A DNA stretch of 18,667 nucleotides from VFMC01 sp039796935. GTDB taxonomy: Bacteria; Actinomycetota; Acidimicrobiia; Acidimicrobiales; Ilumatobacteraceae. The stretch is from assembly GCA_039796935.1 (NCBI GenBank), contig JBDKIV010000298.1, positions 1 to 18,667 on the forward strand, written 5' to 3'. Under the pieces are notes generated by a model, which was given only the letters and a program-made list of their open reading frames with translations, made no database searches and was not told the DNA's origin. Shown one piece after another: positions 1-7,782 of the stretch. A program made the translations under genes and the position numbers. Each line of letters opens with the position of its first letter. The first letter of the stretch is position 1.

Positions 1-642
1 ACCCTCGGCCTCGGCCTCCTTGGTCTTGCGGATCAACAGGGCGTCACCCTCGTTGGTCGCCGCTGCCTTCAGGTTGTTCGAGGCCACCACCTGCGCCATC
101 GAGGTCGTGATCGCCTGGTCGAAGGTGATGTCGTTGAGCTGCAGGTCGATGAGGTGGTAACCCCAGGTCTCGAGCGTCAGATCGAGCTTTTCTTTCACCT
201 CGCTCACGATCTCACCGCGGAGTCCGAGGATCTCGGCCTGCTTCATGGTCGCCACGAATCCTCGAGTGGTGCCTTCGACGCTGCGGACCAGCGCCGTCAG
301 GAAGTCCTTCTCGCTGAAGAACTTGAACGCCACGTTCTTCACCGTTGCCTCGGTCTCGTTGACGACCGAGTACACCATCATGGCGGTGAAGTAGACGTTT
401 GCCTGATCGCTGGTGATGGCCTGGAACTGCAGCTCGACCGCGCGGTTCTGCGTGCTGATCCGTCGGAAGATCTGCTCGACGAAGGGGATCAAGAGGTTGA
501 GGCCCGGCCGACGGACCGACCGGTACTTGCCGAAGACCGTGGTGACGGCGACCGTCCCCTGGCTCACCGTCTTGATGGACGTCACGAGCGCTGCGATCAC
601 GAGGACCACGAGTACCAGCACGACGATCTCGGTCACACCCAT
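1..642 (-). CDS. SPFH/band 7 (stomatin-like) membrane protein, 3' part outside the window
   Basis: The reading frame is open from an ATG at 642 to the window edge, giving the first 214 residues. The protein starts with one hydrophobic membrane anchor (about residues 4-22). A band 7 domain follows, beginning with SQGTVAVTTVFGKY and RPGLNLLIPFVEQI (about 27-56) and continuing through QNRAVELQFQAITSDQANVYF. From about residue 130 it becomes helical and charged, ending in an Ala/Glu-rich stretch (RKTKEAEAEG) typical of the SPFH coiled coil. Family members form ring-like oligomers at the inner membrane and organise membrane domains or regulate proteases; no specific role can be read here. A strong Shine-Dalgarno (GGGAGG, 649-654) lies 6 bases before the ATG, which supports this start. 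The gene is divergent from the tRNA-Gly gene. The usual NfeD-type partner, if present, would be outside the window. Family call is firm; function is unknown. Confidence 0.9.
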   Translation of the reverse strand, partial: MGVTEIVVLVLVVLVIAALVTSIKTVSQGTVAVTTVFGKYRSVRRPGLNLLIPFVEQIFRRISTQNRAVELQFQAITSDQANVYFTAMMVYSVVNETEATVKNVAFKFFSEKDFLTALVRSVEGTTRGFVATMKQAEILGLRGEIVSEVKEKLDLTLETWGYHLIDLQLNDITFDQAITTSMAQVVASNNLKAAATNEGDALLIRKTKEAEAEG

Positions 643-671
643 GGGGCACCTCCCGGCTCTGCGACCTCGCC

Positions 672-677
672 AGGCTA
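672..677 (-). promoter_or_regulatory. Candidate -10 of the SPFH gene
   Basis: TAGCCT on the minus strand would start transcription near 665, giving a leader of about 23 bases that contains the Shine-Dalgarno. No good -35 is visible 17-18 bases upstream, so support is weak. Confidence 0.35.
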
Positions 678-752
678 GAACATCGGCGGTGACCCGGCGG
701 CCAGGATTCCGAACCGATCGTCTCGCCCGAGGCGAAGCGGCAGCAGCAGCGG

Positions 753-758
753 TAGCAT
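753..758 (+). promoter_or_regulatory. Candidate -10 of the tRNA-Gly gene
   Basis: TAGCAT ends 12 bases before the first base of the tRNA, a normal distance for a short 5' leader removed by RNase P. The same hexamer occurs before the HAD gene at 12109. The -35 region is not convincing. Confidence 0.4.
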
Positions 759-770
759 CGGGGACCGTTC

Positions 771-842
<72 letters not shown>

Positions 843-864
843 CGCACATCGATGTTCGGTCTGC

Positions 865-1506
865 TCAGGCGTAGAGCGAACGCCGGAGCGCGTCGAGCGA
901 GAACGTGGCGAATGCGTCGTGGTCCACCGGGGTGGGATCGACCAGGTTGACCACACCCCCGAGCGTCACCGCCCAGAACCAGGCGGCCACCACCTCGAGG
1001 TCGACGCTCGACGAGATCCACGCACGTTCACGAGCCCGCTCGAGCAACCGCACCGTACCGGCGACACCGTAGCGGTGGACCTCACCCAGGAAATCCAAGA
1101 GTTCGGGCCGACCGTAGGCGCTACCGATCGCGTGCACCCGAACGAACATCTGCGATCGACGCTGAGGCGACAGCGAGTCGAGCACGAACCGATCGAACGC
1201 CGAACGGAACTCCTCGACCGACGTCGACGTGTCGACGACCTGTTCGAGCGCCGTCAGTTGCTCGCTCGTGGCACGAACGACCCGCTCTGCGTGTGCTGCG
1301 TCGATGAGGCCTTGCCGACTACCGAAGTAGCGGTACACCGCCGTGACGGCGAGACCGAGCGATGAGGCAACGTCCTCGACCCGGACGGCGGTCTCACCAC
1401 GCTCTTCGATGACGTCGATCGCCGAGGCCAGGAGGCCGACGGCGGTGCCGTTGGGTGCCGAAGCGAAGGTGGGAGCCGAGAGCGGTTCGATTCCTGGCTC
1501 GCTCAT
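865..1506 (-). CDS. TetR/AcrR family transcriptional regulator
   Basis: A 213-residue one-component repressor type protein. After a loose N-terminal tail (about 1-20) comes the TetR DNA-binding domain (about 21-70). Its helix-turn-helix lies around 43-62 (VEDVASSLGLAVTAVYRYFG), followed by SRQGLIDAAH, a typical TetR signature. The C-terminal half (80-213) is helical and poorly conserved, as usual for the ligand and dimer domain; its ligand cannot be predicted. The ATG at 1506 is chosen over longer in-frame extensions because a purine-rich Shine-Dalgarno (AAGGGGAG/GGAAGG, 1511-1520) lies just upstream and the upstream codons have no TetR similarity. The gene is divergent from the ClC gene with a small inverted repeat between them. 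Control of itself and/or ClC is therefore plausible but not shown. It ends convergently with the tRNA-Gly gene. Confidence 0.92.
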   Translation of the reverse strand: MSEPGIEPLSAPTFASAPNGTAVGLLASAIDVIEERGETAVRVEDVASSLGLAVTAVYRYFGSRQGLIDAAHAERVVRATSEQLTALEQVVDTSTSVEEFRSAFDRFVLDSLSPQRRSQMFVRVHAIGSAYGRPELLDFLGEVHRYGVAGTVRLLERARERAWISSSVDLEVVAAWFWAVTLGGVVNLVDPTPVDHDAFATFSLDALRRSLYA

Positions 1507-1554
1507 CCGGCTCCCCTTCCAGATCTCGACATGACCCCGCCTCGACTTTTCACA

Positions 1555-1568
1555 ACTATGAGAATAGT
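1555..1568. promoter_or_regulatory. Possible TetR operator: ACTAT-N4-ATAGT inverted repeat
   Basis: This is a perfect 5-bp inverted repeat with a 4-base centre, in an AT-rich island within otherwise GC-rich DNA between the divergent TetR and ClC genes. It overlaps the predicted TetR -10 (1561-1566), a natural site for autorepression. It is short for a TetR operator, so confidence is modest. Confidence 0.35.
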
Positions 1569-1589
1569 ACCTCTTTCGGACCGGGCCAA
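1561..1589 (-). promoter_or_regulatory. Candidate promoter of the TetR gene
   Basis: On the minus strand, TTGGCC (1584-1589) is followed after 17 bases by TATTCT (1561-1566). Transcription would start near 1554, giving a leader of just under 50 bases carrying the Shine-Dalgarno. Confidence 0.45.
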
Positions 1590-1654
1590 CTGCGAGTGAA
1601 CATCGTTTTCCGGAATGCTCCGCCACCGTTGACCACCCGTGACGGGCGGACCAG

Positions 1655-1660
1655 TAGCGT
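1655..1660 (+). promoter_or_regulatory. Leaderless-type -10 of the ClC gene
   Basis: TAGCGT ends 7 bases before the GTG at 1668, placing the transcript start at or one base from the start codon. A TTGACC (1629-1634) lies upstream, but its 20-base spacing is longer than usual. Confidence 0.45.
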
Positions 1661-1667
1661 TCGGACG

Positions 1668-2945
1668 GTGCGCCGCCGTCTCCGAGTACCGGTCCATCGA
1701 CGAACCGAACTCGCCGATCTTGCGCGGCGGTCACGAGAAGTCGTGGCCGTCTCGGCCCTCACCGGCGCCGCGACAGGAGCCGTCGTGGCCGGGTTGGACC
1801 AACTGATCGTCGAGATGCTGTTGCCCCGGATCGGCACCGCCCCACTGTGGATCGCCGCACTCCTGCCGATCGTCGGCCTTGCCGTCAGTGCCCTCGTGCT
1901 GCAACGCGCCGACCTCGGTGCGGGTACCGCCGACGAATACCTTCGCTCGTATCACGACAGCTCGCATCGGCTGACTGTGCGTGACCTCGTCATTCGCATG
2001 ACGGCTGCGATCGCCACCCTCGGCTCGGGGGCGGCGATGGGGCTGGAGGGGCCGTCGCTGTACACCGGGGCGACGATCGGTTCGGCGATCCAGCGCCGTC
2101 TCCCTCGACCCTTTCGCAACGCAGACCACCGCACACTCCTGGTGGCCGGGGCCGCCGCCGGAGTCGCAGCGATCTTCAAGGCGCCTGCGACCGGAGCCGT
2201 CTTCGCCCTCGAGGTGCCCTACCGCGACGACCTCGCGCGCCGGATGCTCCTCCCGGCTCTGGTGGCCGCCGGAACGGGCTACCTGGTCTTTGCTGCGTTC
2301 CACGGCACCGAGCCGCTGTTCGCGATCTCCGGACAACCGGCGTTCGGGATTCGCGACCTCGCCGGTGCCATCCTGCTCGGCCTGATCGCCGGGCTCGGCG
2401 CCCGCTCGTTCGCCAAAGCCATTCGCTGGGCGAAGCAGTTCGCCAGACGTCGCATCGTGGTCCGGTTCGCCGTGGTGGCGCCGGCACTCGTGGCGCTCTT
2501 CGTCGTGTCACGGCTGCTCACCGGTGAGAGCCTCACGATCGGCGCGGGTGGCGCAGCGGTCGAGTGGGCCGCACAAGGCGACCACGCTCTGGCGCTCATC
2601 CTGGCCGTGTTGGTCATACGGTGCGCGTCGACCACGGCCGCCATCGCTGCGGGCGGCGCCGGAGGCATCTTCATCCCGCTCGCCGTCGGCGGCGCACTCG
2701 CCGGCCGGTTCACCGGCGATGCCGTCGGGTCGCTCGATCCCCAACTCTTCACCGTCATCGGCGTGGCGGGATTCCTCGGTGCCGGCTACCGCGTTCCCTT
2801 GGCGAGCGTCATGTTCGTGGCCGAGGCGACCGGACAGCCGGGGGTCGTGGTGCCGGGTCTCCTCGCGGCGGTCGCCGCCGACCTCATGATGGGAACCTCG
2901 TCGGTGACCCCCTACCAGCGCTCGCCACGGCTGTACCCGAGCTGA
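1668..2945 (+). CDS. ClC-type chloride channel/transporter, no CBS domains
   Basis: A 425-residue polytopic inner-membrane protein of the ClC family. The chloride-pathway motifs are present in order. GAGTA (84-88) stands where GSGIP is usual. GLEGP (125-129) stands for G(K/R)EGP and retains the gating glutamate E127. FKAPATGAVFALEV (170-183) contains the conserved E182, but the next residue is V183, where proton-coupled bacterial exchangers such as E. coli ClcA have the internal proton glutamate. GGIFIP (332-337) matches GxFxP. The chain ends soon after the last membrane helix, so there are no cytoplasmic CBS domains. The start is placed at GTG 1668 because a TAGCGT -10 lies 7 bases before it; the frame stays open upstream to 1455, but that part is Arg/Ser-rich and lies in the divergent promoter region. 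Chloride or another anion is the expected substrate. The Val at the proton site suggests channel-like or uncoupled behaviour (inference). Confidence 0.93.
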   Translation: MRRRLRVPVHRRTELADLARRSREVVAVSALTGAATGAVVAGLDQLIVEMLLPRIGTAPLWIAALLPIVGLAVSALVLQRADLGAGTADEYLRSYHDSSHRLTVRDLVIRMTAAIATLGSGAAMGLEGPSLYTGATIGSAIQRRLPRPFRNADHRTLLVAGAAAGVAAIFKAPATGAVFALEVPYRDDLARRMLLPALVAAGTGYLVFAAFHGTEPLFAISGQPAFGIRDLAGAILLGLIAGLGARSFAKAIRWAKQFARRRIVVRFAVVAPALVALFVVSRLLTGESLTIGAGGAAVEWAAQGDHALALILAVLVIRCASTTAAIAAGGAGGIFIPLAVGGALAGRFTGDAVGSLDPQLFTVIGVAGFLGAGYRVPLASVMFVAEATGQPGVVVPGLLAAVAADLMMGTSSVTPYQRSPRLYPS

Positions 2946-2977
2946 CCCGCGGAACTACCTGCGCATCACAAGGACGG

Positions 2978-3640
2978 TCAACCTCGCTTCGAGTCGGGCC
3001 ACGCCTCGACGAGGGCGCCCAGCCGGTCGATCGAACGGCTCGACACCGCCCAGAGCGATCCGTCCGGCAGCGTCGGCAACGGCGACTCGAGCGGGTGGAT
3101 CGTGAGTGTTCCGAAGGCCCGTTCGTCGCCGATCACCCGCCCCTCGACGTGGAACACCGCTACGTCACCGTCGACCTCGACGGACGAGCCGAGGGGCCAG
3201 AGGACGAACCGCACCGGAGCCGACCCTGCGAGCACATCGCCGCCGGACGTGACAGGAACGGCAACCACCACGATGGTGAACTCCATGCCTGCGGCTTTGT
3301 GCTCGTGTTTGGCCTGGAAGTCGCGCCGACTCTGCATCTCGATGAACGCCCGACGGGTCGGGTACTGCACGATCCCGACTCGATCCCATCGGTCGGACGC
3401 CGACGACTCGACCACGTCACCGAAGAAGGCAACGTGCGCTCCGATGTCGGCCAGGATCTCGACCGGCGCGTACCTGTCGTCGGCTTCCTTGCCCGACACG
3501 CCGGTGGTGCCATCGGCGTACTGCGCCTCGGCGTGATACCGCATGAAGTTGACCATCAGCGCTGGCCCGTCCTGGTCGACGGGGAACGTGGCGAGCTGTG
3601 TGGCGAAGTTGGTGTCGATGGTTCCGTACCGAGAGCGCAT
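2978..3640 (-). CDS. DUF1330-like protein with a C-terminal extension
   Basis: A 220-residue soluble protein. The N-terminal ~125 residues resemble DUF1330 proteins, which have a ferredoxin-like alpha-beta-barrel (dimeric ABM) fold. The pattern ALMVNFMRYH (about 27-36), the central SGKEADDRYAP, the segment DRWDRVGIVQYPTRRAFIEM and the closing helix SRRDFQAKHEHKAAGM all match that layout. The last ~90 residues, containing FVLWPLGSSVEVDGDVAVFHVEG, look like a second alpha-beta unit I do not recognise. No catalytic activity is established for the family, so no reaction is assigned. The ATG at 3640 is chosen because TACGAT lies exactly 6 bases upstream with GTGACA further up; an in-frame ATG at 3694 lies upstream of that promoter. 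It lies downstream of the PfkB gene on the same strand with its own promoter, and converges on ClC with a 32-base gap. Confidence 0.75.
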   Translation of the reverse strand: MRSRYGTIDTNFATQLATFPVDQDGPALMVNFMRYHAEAQYADGTTGVSGKEADDRYAPVEILADIGAHVAFFGDVVESSASDRWDRVGIVQYPTRRAFIEMQSRRDFQAKHEHKAAGMEFTIVVVAVPVTSGGDVLAGSAPVRFVLWPLGSSVEVDGDVAVFHVEGRVIGDERAFGTLTIHPLESPLPTLPDGSLWAVSSRSIDRLGALVEAWPDSKRG

Positions 3641-3646
3641 CGGCAC

Positions 3647-3676
3647 ATCGTAAGTTGCTGGCACCACGGATGTCAC
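3647..3676 (-). promoter_or_regulatory. Leaderless promoter of the DUF1330-like gene
   Basis: On the minus strand GTGACA (3671-3676) is followed after 18 bases by TACGAT (3647-3652), which ends 6 bases before the ATG at 3640. Transcription would start on the A of the start codon. No Shine-Dalgarno is needed and none is evident. Confidence 0.6.
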
Positions 3677-3727
3677 TACTCGAGGGTGGTTCACGCAGTC
3701 CCTCGTCTCCGCCGAGGCGGCGACCGA

Positions 3728-4666
3728 TCAGACGTGGAGTCGAGCGATGACCCTGTCGAGGCGAGCATCGGGCTGCGGACGCGCCCCCAGATGTTCGATC
3801 ACCCAGGCCGAGATGGACGTGGCGAAGCGAGCCGCCGCCACCGCATCACCCGAGCGGAGGTAGTGCGCGAGGAATCCACCGGCGAAGGAGTCACCTGCCC
3901 CCGTGGCGTCGACGAGGTTGTTGGTGGCGGGCGGAATGTGGACACCGCCCCCCGATCGGTGCACGTATGCGCCCTCGGCATCGAGCTTCACGATCACCAG
4001 CGCCCCCGGATAGATCTCGGACAGGCACTCGGCCATGTCTGCCGGCTCGGACAGGCCTGTCAGAACCGCAGCCTCCTGCTGGTTCGGGAGCAGGATGTCC
4101 ACCCCGAGATCACTCGTGCACGAGATGAACTGCGCGATGCCCATCTCTTGGATCATCTGGAACGAACCGGGATCGAACGACACGGTCGCGCCCGACTGAC
4201 GAGCCAACCTCGCCGCCTCGCGGGCGGCGGCCCGCGGCGGGTCGACGAAGAACGACCAGGCCGTCAGATGGATGTGCGACGAGCTCCGGATCTCGTCACG
4301 CGGCAGTTCGGATGGCAGCAGGAAGAAGTCGGCGCCGTGGCCGGACACCATCGATCGTTCACCGGTGTGATCGACGAACACCGCGACCGACCCGGTGAGA
4401 TGTGCGTCGCTCTCGACGAAATGAGCAACGACTCGCTCGCGCCCGAGGTCCTCCTGTGCCAGTTGGCCGAACCGGTCGCGGCCGATCTTTCCGACGAAGC
4501 GGACCGGCACCCCGCAGCGACTCGCCCACACGGCGACGTTGGCGGCACTGCCGCCAGGCGTCAGCATCACCTCGCCGAACGTGTCTCCGCCACGCAACAG
4601 TTCCGAGTTCGTGCGGATGAGGACATCCCAGGCGAAATCACCGAGGACGCACAGCGAAGCGGTCAC
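3728..4666 (-). CDS. PfkB/ribokinase-family sugar or nucleoside kinase
   Basis: A 312-residue cytoplasmic kinase of normal family length. The N-terminal PfkB substrate-binding segment is seen in GGSAANVAVWASRCGVPV (38-55) followed by FVGKIGRDRFG. The C-terminal signature DATGAGDSFAGGFLAHYL (253-270) carries the GAGD anion hole and the catalytic base D259. The chain between them, with lid-type beta strands, is typical. The family phosphorylates sugars (ribose, fructose, 2-keto-3-deoxygluconate) or nucleosides with ATP; the substrate cannot be read from the sequence. GTG 4666 is the likely start: TACGGT ends 7 bases upstream, the first residues VTASLCVLGDFAWDV match the family's opening beta strand, and the 40 codons further upstream are Arg/Asp-rich. 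It is divergent from the amidohydrolase gene, with about 98 bp shared between the two promoters. Confidence 0.92.
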   Translation of the reverse strand: MTASLCVLGDFAWDVLIRTNSELLRGGDTFGEVMLTPGGSAANVAVWASRCGVPVRFVGKIGRDRFGQLAQEDLGRERVVAHFVESDAHLTGSVAVFVDHTGERSMVSGHGADFFLLPSELPRDEIRSSSHIHLTAWSFFVDPPRAAAREAARLARQSGATVSFDPGSFQMIQEMGIAQFISCTSDLGVDILLPNQQEAAVLTGLSEPADMAECLSEIYPGALVIVKLDAEGAYVHRSGGGVHIPPATNNLVDATGAGDSFAGGFLAHYLRSGDAVAAARFATSISAWVIEHLGARPQPDARLDRVIARLHV

Positions 4667-4673
4667 ACGCCCC

Positions 4674-4679
4674 ACCGTA
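4674..4679 (-). promoter_or_regulatory. Leaderless-type -10 of the PfkB gene
   Basis: TACGGT on the minus strand ends 7 bases before GTG 4666, so the transcript would start at or one base before the start codon. A good -35 was not found at 17-18 bases. Confidence 0.45.
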
Positions 4680-4752
4680 TCCGCGTCACGTTCAGCGGCC
4701 CCAACGAACAACCTCTGACGGACACCGTCGTCGTCGTGTCGTGGCGCTGTGG

Positions 4753-4758
4753 CACGAT
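4753..4758 (+). promoter_or_regulatory. Candidate leaderless -10 of the amidohydrolase gene
   Basis: CACGAT keeps the A at position 2 and T at position 6 of the -10 and ends exactly 6 bases before ATG 4765. No clear -35 is present. The placement fits the rule seen at neighbouring genes and favours ATG 4765 over GTG 4741. Confidence 0.35.
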
Positions 4759-4764
4759 GTGGCC

Positions 4765-6459
4765 ATGGGGCACGCGAGGTCAACACCGGGCACGACAGTC
4801 ATCCGTGGCGGCACGGTGATCGACGGGACGGGCGCACCACGTTTCGACGCGGACGTGGCCATCGCCGACGGCCGGATCATCGGCATCGGTCCGTCGCTCG
4901 AGGGTGACCGAGTGCTCGACGCAACGGGGTGCATCGTGGCGCCGGGCTTCATCGACATCCACACGCACTTCGATGCACAAGTGTTCTGGGACCCGGCTCT
5001 CACCCCGTCGTGCTTCCACGGCGTGACGACGGTCGTCGCAGGGAACTGCGGATTCTCGATCGCTCCGGTTCGACCCGCCGATCGTGACCTGATCATGAAG
5101 ACACTCGAAAAAGTCGAGGACATGGACCCTGCGACGCTCGAAGCAGGGATCCCCTGGGAGTTCGAGACCTTCCCCGAATATCTCGCTGCGGTCGAGCGAC
5201 ATGGAGCGGCGCTCAACTACGCGGCCTACATCGGCCACACGCCGATCCGCTTGTACGTCATGGGCGCGGACGCATCGAGCCGAACGGCAACACCCGACGA
5301 GGTGCAACGCATGGCGGATCTCGTCGTCGAGGCGATGGACGCGGGCGCAGCCGGATTCGCGACCAGCTTCGCAGTCACCCACCTCGGCGCCGATGGCAGG
5401 CCGATCCCGAGTCGCGTCGCAGATCGGAGCGAGGTCGAAGCCCTCTTCCGTGCGTCCGCCAGCGGAGGGCGCGGCGCCATCGGGATCAACGGGGTGACCG
5501 ACGACCTGCGGTTCGAGGACCTCTACGAGATCCAGCCCAGCCTCGACGTCCCGATCACCTTCACCGCGCTGCTCACGTCGAACACCGGCGCCCATCTGCG
5601 CGCGCTCGAGGTGCACCGCCGGGGACGTGCGGCGGGTGCCGATGTAAGACCGCAGGTGTCTTGTCGGCCGTTGGCGTTCTCGATGACCATGATCGAACCG
5701 TTCACCTTGAACACGTCGCCCGTGTTCGCCGAACTCATGCCGGGCTCGCTCGACGACCGGAGGGCAGCGTATGCCGATCCAGCGTGGCGGCAGCGGTGCC
5801 GCGACGGGTGGGCATCAGGACAGGGGCTGATGCCTCGATGGGACACGTACGAGATCATGGAGTCGACGGCGCATCCCGATCTGGTGGGTCAGCGCCTCTT
5901 ACCGCTGGCACAGTCGCGTGGGGTCGACCCGCTCGACCTACTCCTCGACCTGACCCTCGACGAACCAGCCCTGCGGCTGCGGGTGAAGGCGGTCCTCGCC
6001 AACGACGACAAGTCGGGCATCGCCATCTTGCTGCAAGAAGAAGGTTGCACCTTGGGCCTCAGCGACGCCGGGGCACACGTCGGGCAGCTGTGTGATGCCC
6101 CACTCGCCACCGACCTGCTCGGGCCGTGGGTCCGCGACCTCGGAGTGCTGAGCCTCGAAGAGGCGATCCGCAAGCTCACCTCGGTCCAGGCCGACCTCTT
6201 CGGGTTCACCGACCGCGGAGTGCTTCGGCCCGGCGCCGCTGCCGACGTCGTCGTCTTCGACCCGGCCACGGTGGCGCCTGGCCCACTCCGGCGAATCAGG
6301 GACTTCCCCGCCGACGGTGAGCGACTCACCGCCGACCGACCCGAAGGTATGCGCCACCTCCTCGTGAACGGCACCCCCGTGGTGGTCGACGGCCAACTCG
6401 ACCCCACCGCCGTCGAAGCACGACCCGGGCACCTCGTCCGGCCGACCGCTCGGCGCTGA
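4765..6459 (+). CDS. N-acyl-D-amino-acid deacylase-like amidohydrolase (amidohydrolase 3 family)
   Basis: A 564-residue metal-dependent hydrolase. The N-terminal small beta domain starts with TVIRGGTVIDGTGAPRFDADV (11-31). The metal site follows as DIHTHFD (64-70) with H66 and H68. GNCGFS (93-98) has C95, matching the zinc-bridging cysteine of D-aminoacylases. SDAGAHVG (433-440) carries the conserved late Asp D434. The C-terminal LTSVQADLFGFTDRGVLRPGAAADVVVFD is the usual closing beta domain. D-aminoacylases remove N-acyl groups from D-amino acids. Here I could not identify the two further metal histidines of the characterised enzymes, and the middle part (PITFTALLTSNTGAHLRALE) is divergent, so the substrate may differ. 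GTG 4741 is an alternative start eight codons upstream. The thiolase follows on the same strand after 76 bases, with its own possible promoter. Confidence 0.85.
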   Translation: MGHARSTPGTTVIRGGTVIDGTGAPRFDADVAIADGRIIGIGPSLEGDRVLDATGCIVAPGFIDIHTHFDAQVFWDPALTPSCFHGVTTVVAGNCGFSIAPVRPADRDLIMKTLEKVEDMDPATLEAGIPWEFETFPEYLAAVERHGAALNYAAYIGHTPIRLYVMGADASSRTATPDEVQRMADLVVEAMDAGAAGFATSFAVTHLGADGRPIPSRVADRSEVEALFRASASGGRGAIGINGVTDDLRFEDLYEIQPSLDVPITFTALLTSNTGAHLRALEVHRRGRAAGADVRPQVSCRPLAFSMTMIEPFTLNTSPVFAELMPGSLDDRRAAYADPAWRQRCRDGWASGQGLMPRWDTYEIMESTAHPDLVGQRLLPLAQSRGVDPLDLLLDLTLDEPALRLRVKAVLANDDKSGIAILLQEEGCTLGLSDAGAHVGQLCDAPLATDLLGPWVRDLGVLSLEEAIRKLTSVQADLFGFTDRGVLRPGAAADVVVFDPATVAPGPLRRIRDFPADGERLTADRPEGMRHLLVNGTPVVVDGQLDPTAVEARPGHLVRPTARR

Positions 6460-6485
6460 GGCCGAGCCCGGGACATCCCACTGGC

Positions 6486-6491
6486 TAGCGT
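6486..6491 (+). promoter_or_regulatory. Candidate -10 of the thiolase gene
   Basis: TAGCGT would start transcription near 6498, leaving a leader of about 38 bases that contains a Shine-Dalgarno GAAGGG (6524-6529). It is identical to the hexamer before the ClC gene. The -35 is weak. Confidence 0.4.
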
Positions 6492-6535
6492 CGACGTCAT
6501 CGGACGAAGCCGGTGCCGGACACGAAGGGATGACG

Positions 6536-7765
6536 ATGGAACACGAGGCTTGGATCATCGATGCGGTTCGCTCTCCACGGGGCAAAGGGCGCGAGTCGGG
6601 CGCTCTGCACGATCTGCATCCCCAGCGGATCCTGGCTCAGGTCCTGAACGCGCTGCAGGCACGGAACGGCTTCGACACGAGCGAGGTCGACGACGTCGTC
6701 ATGGGCTGCGGTGCAGGCAGCGGCGATCACTCGATGGACATCGCGCGCATGGCGGCACTCGACGCCGGGTGGTCCATCGAAGCACCTGGCGTCACGCTCA
6801 ATCGCTTCTGTGGCTCCGGACAGCAGGCCGTCAACTTCGCTGCCATGGGCGTTCGCTCGGGGTTCCAAGATGTCGTCGTCGCCGGAGGTGTCGAGTCGAT
6901 GTCGCGTCCGTCACCGATGCATGTGGACGGCTTCACGGCGAACAATGCGCATCTTCGCGATCAATACGCCATGGTTCCGCAGGGCATCTCCGCAGATCTG
7001 ATCGCCACCGTCGAGGGATTCAGCCGTGACGAGTGCGACCAGTTGGCCGTCGACAGCCAGACCAGGGCGCAGGCAGCGATCAGCGAGGGTCGATTCGACC
7101 GATCGCTCGTGCCGGTGTTCCACGACGATGGTCGCTTGGCACTCGACCGCGAAGAGTTCCCCCGCCCCGGCACCACGCTCGACGATCTCGCCAAGCTCGC
7201 ACCCAGCTTCGAGGCGATGGGTGCTCATGTGCCGAAGGGCGGCAACCTGAGCATCGACCAGACAGCACTGCTCGCCTATCCACATCTCGACCACATCCGA
7301 CACGTCCACCACGCCGGCAACTCCTCCGGTGTGGTCGACGGTGCTGCGGCAGTGCTCGTCACGTCACCCGACTACGCCCGGGCGCACGGGCTGACACCGC
7401 GCGCTCGCATCGTGATGACGGCAGTGGCTGGTACCGAACCGGTCATCATGCTCACCGCCCCCGGGCCGGCCACCGACCTCTGCCTGCGGCGCGCCGGAAT
7501 GACCTACGACGACATCGACCTCTACGAGGTCAACGAGGCATTCGCTGCAGTCGTACTGAAGTTCCTGCGCGACACCGGCGTGTCGTGGGACAAGGTCAAC
7601 GTCAACGGGGGCGCCATGGCGCTCGGGCATCCGATCGGCGCAACCGGCGCCATGCTGATCGGCACCCTGCTCGACGAGATGGAGCGACGCGACCTCAGTA
7701 CCGGACTGGTCACGATGTGCACCGGTGGCGGCATGGGGACCGCGACCATCATCGAACGACTCTGA
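6536..7765 (+). CDS. Thiolase (acetyl-CoA C-acetyl/acyltransferase)
   Basis: A 409-residue cytoplasmic thiolase of standard length. It catalyses CoA-dependent cleavage of 3-ketoacyl-CoA or the reverse condensation of acyl-CoAs. The opening EAWIIDAVRSPRGKG is typical of the N-terminal thiolase domain. The acyl-accepting cysteine C92 is in NRFCGSGQQAVNFAA (89-103), followed by AGGVESMSR. The C-terminal domain has YEVNEAFAAV, then GGAMALGHPIGATGAM with catalytic H365, and MCTGGGMGTA with C395. All expected active-site residues are therefore present. ATG 6536 is preferred over ATG 6530 because GAAGGG sits 6 bases upstream; the difference is two residues. No FadB-type hydratase/dehydrogenase is adjacent, so whether it serves beta-oxidation or acetoacetyl-CoA formation is open. 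Confidence 0.95.
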   Translation: MEHEAWIIDAVRSPRGKGRESGALHDLHPQRILAQVLNALQARNGFDTSEVDDVVMGCGAGSGDHSMDIARMAALDAGWSIEAPGVTLNRFCGSGQQAVNFAAMGVRSGFQDVVVAGGVESMSRPSPMHVDGFTANNAHLRDQYAMVPQGISADLIATVEGFSRDECDQLAVDSQTRAQAAISEGRFDRSLVPVFHDDGRLALDREEFPRPGTTLDDLAKLAPSFEAMGAHVPKGGNLSIDQTALLAYPHLDHIRHVHHAGNSSGVVDGAAAVLVTSPDYARAHGLTPRARIVMTAVAGTEPVIMLTAPGPATDLCLRRAGMTYDDIDLYEVNEAFAAVVLKFLRDTGVSWDKVNVNGGAMALGHPIGATGAMLIGTLLDEMERRDLSTGLVTMCTGGGMGTATIIERL

Positions 7766-7782
7766 CGAGCCCAGCGCCCGTA

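Noticed and set aside
1507..1734. N-terminal extension of the TetR frame by 76 codons
   Set aside because: It would cover the whole divergent promoter region and lacks TetR similarity; a good Shine-Dalgarno supports ATG 1506.
4726..4737. Short GTC trinucleotide run and GACAC...GTGTC symmetry upstream of the amidohydrolase
   Set aside because: Only four repeat units and 5-bp arms in GC-rich DNA; this is within chance expectation and no related copy was seen nearby.
2564..4819. A 751-codon plus-strand open frame spanning the ClC end, the DUF1330-like gene and the PfkB gene
   Set aside because: The translation is Arg/His/Asp-rich low-complexity sequence with no family resemblance. It lies antisense to two well-recognised genes, as expected in very GC-rich DNA where stop codons are rare.
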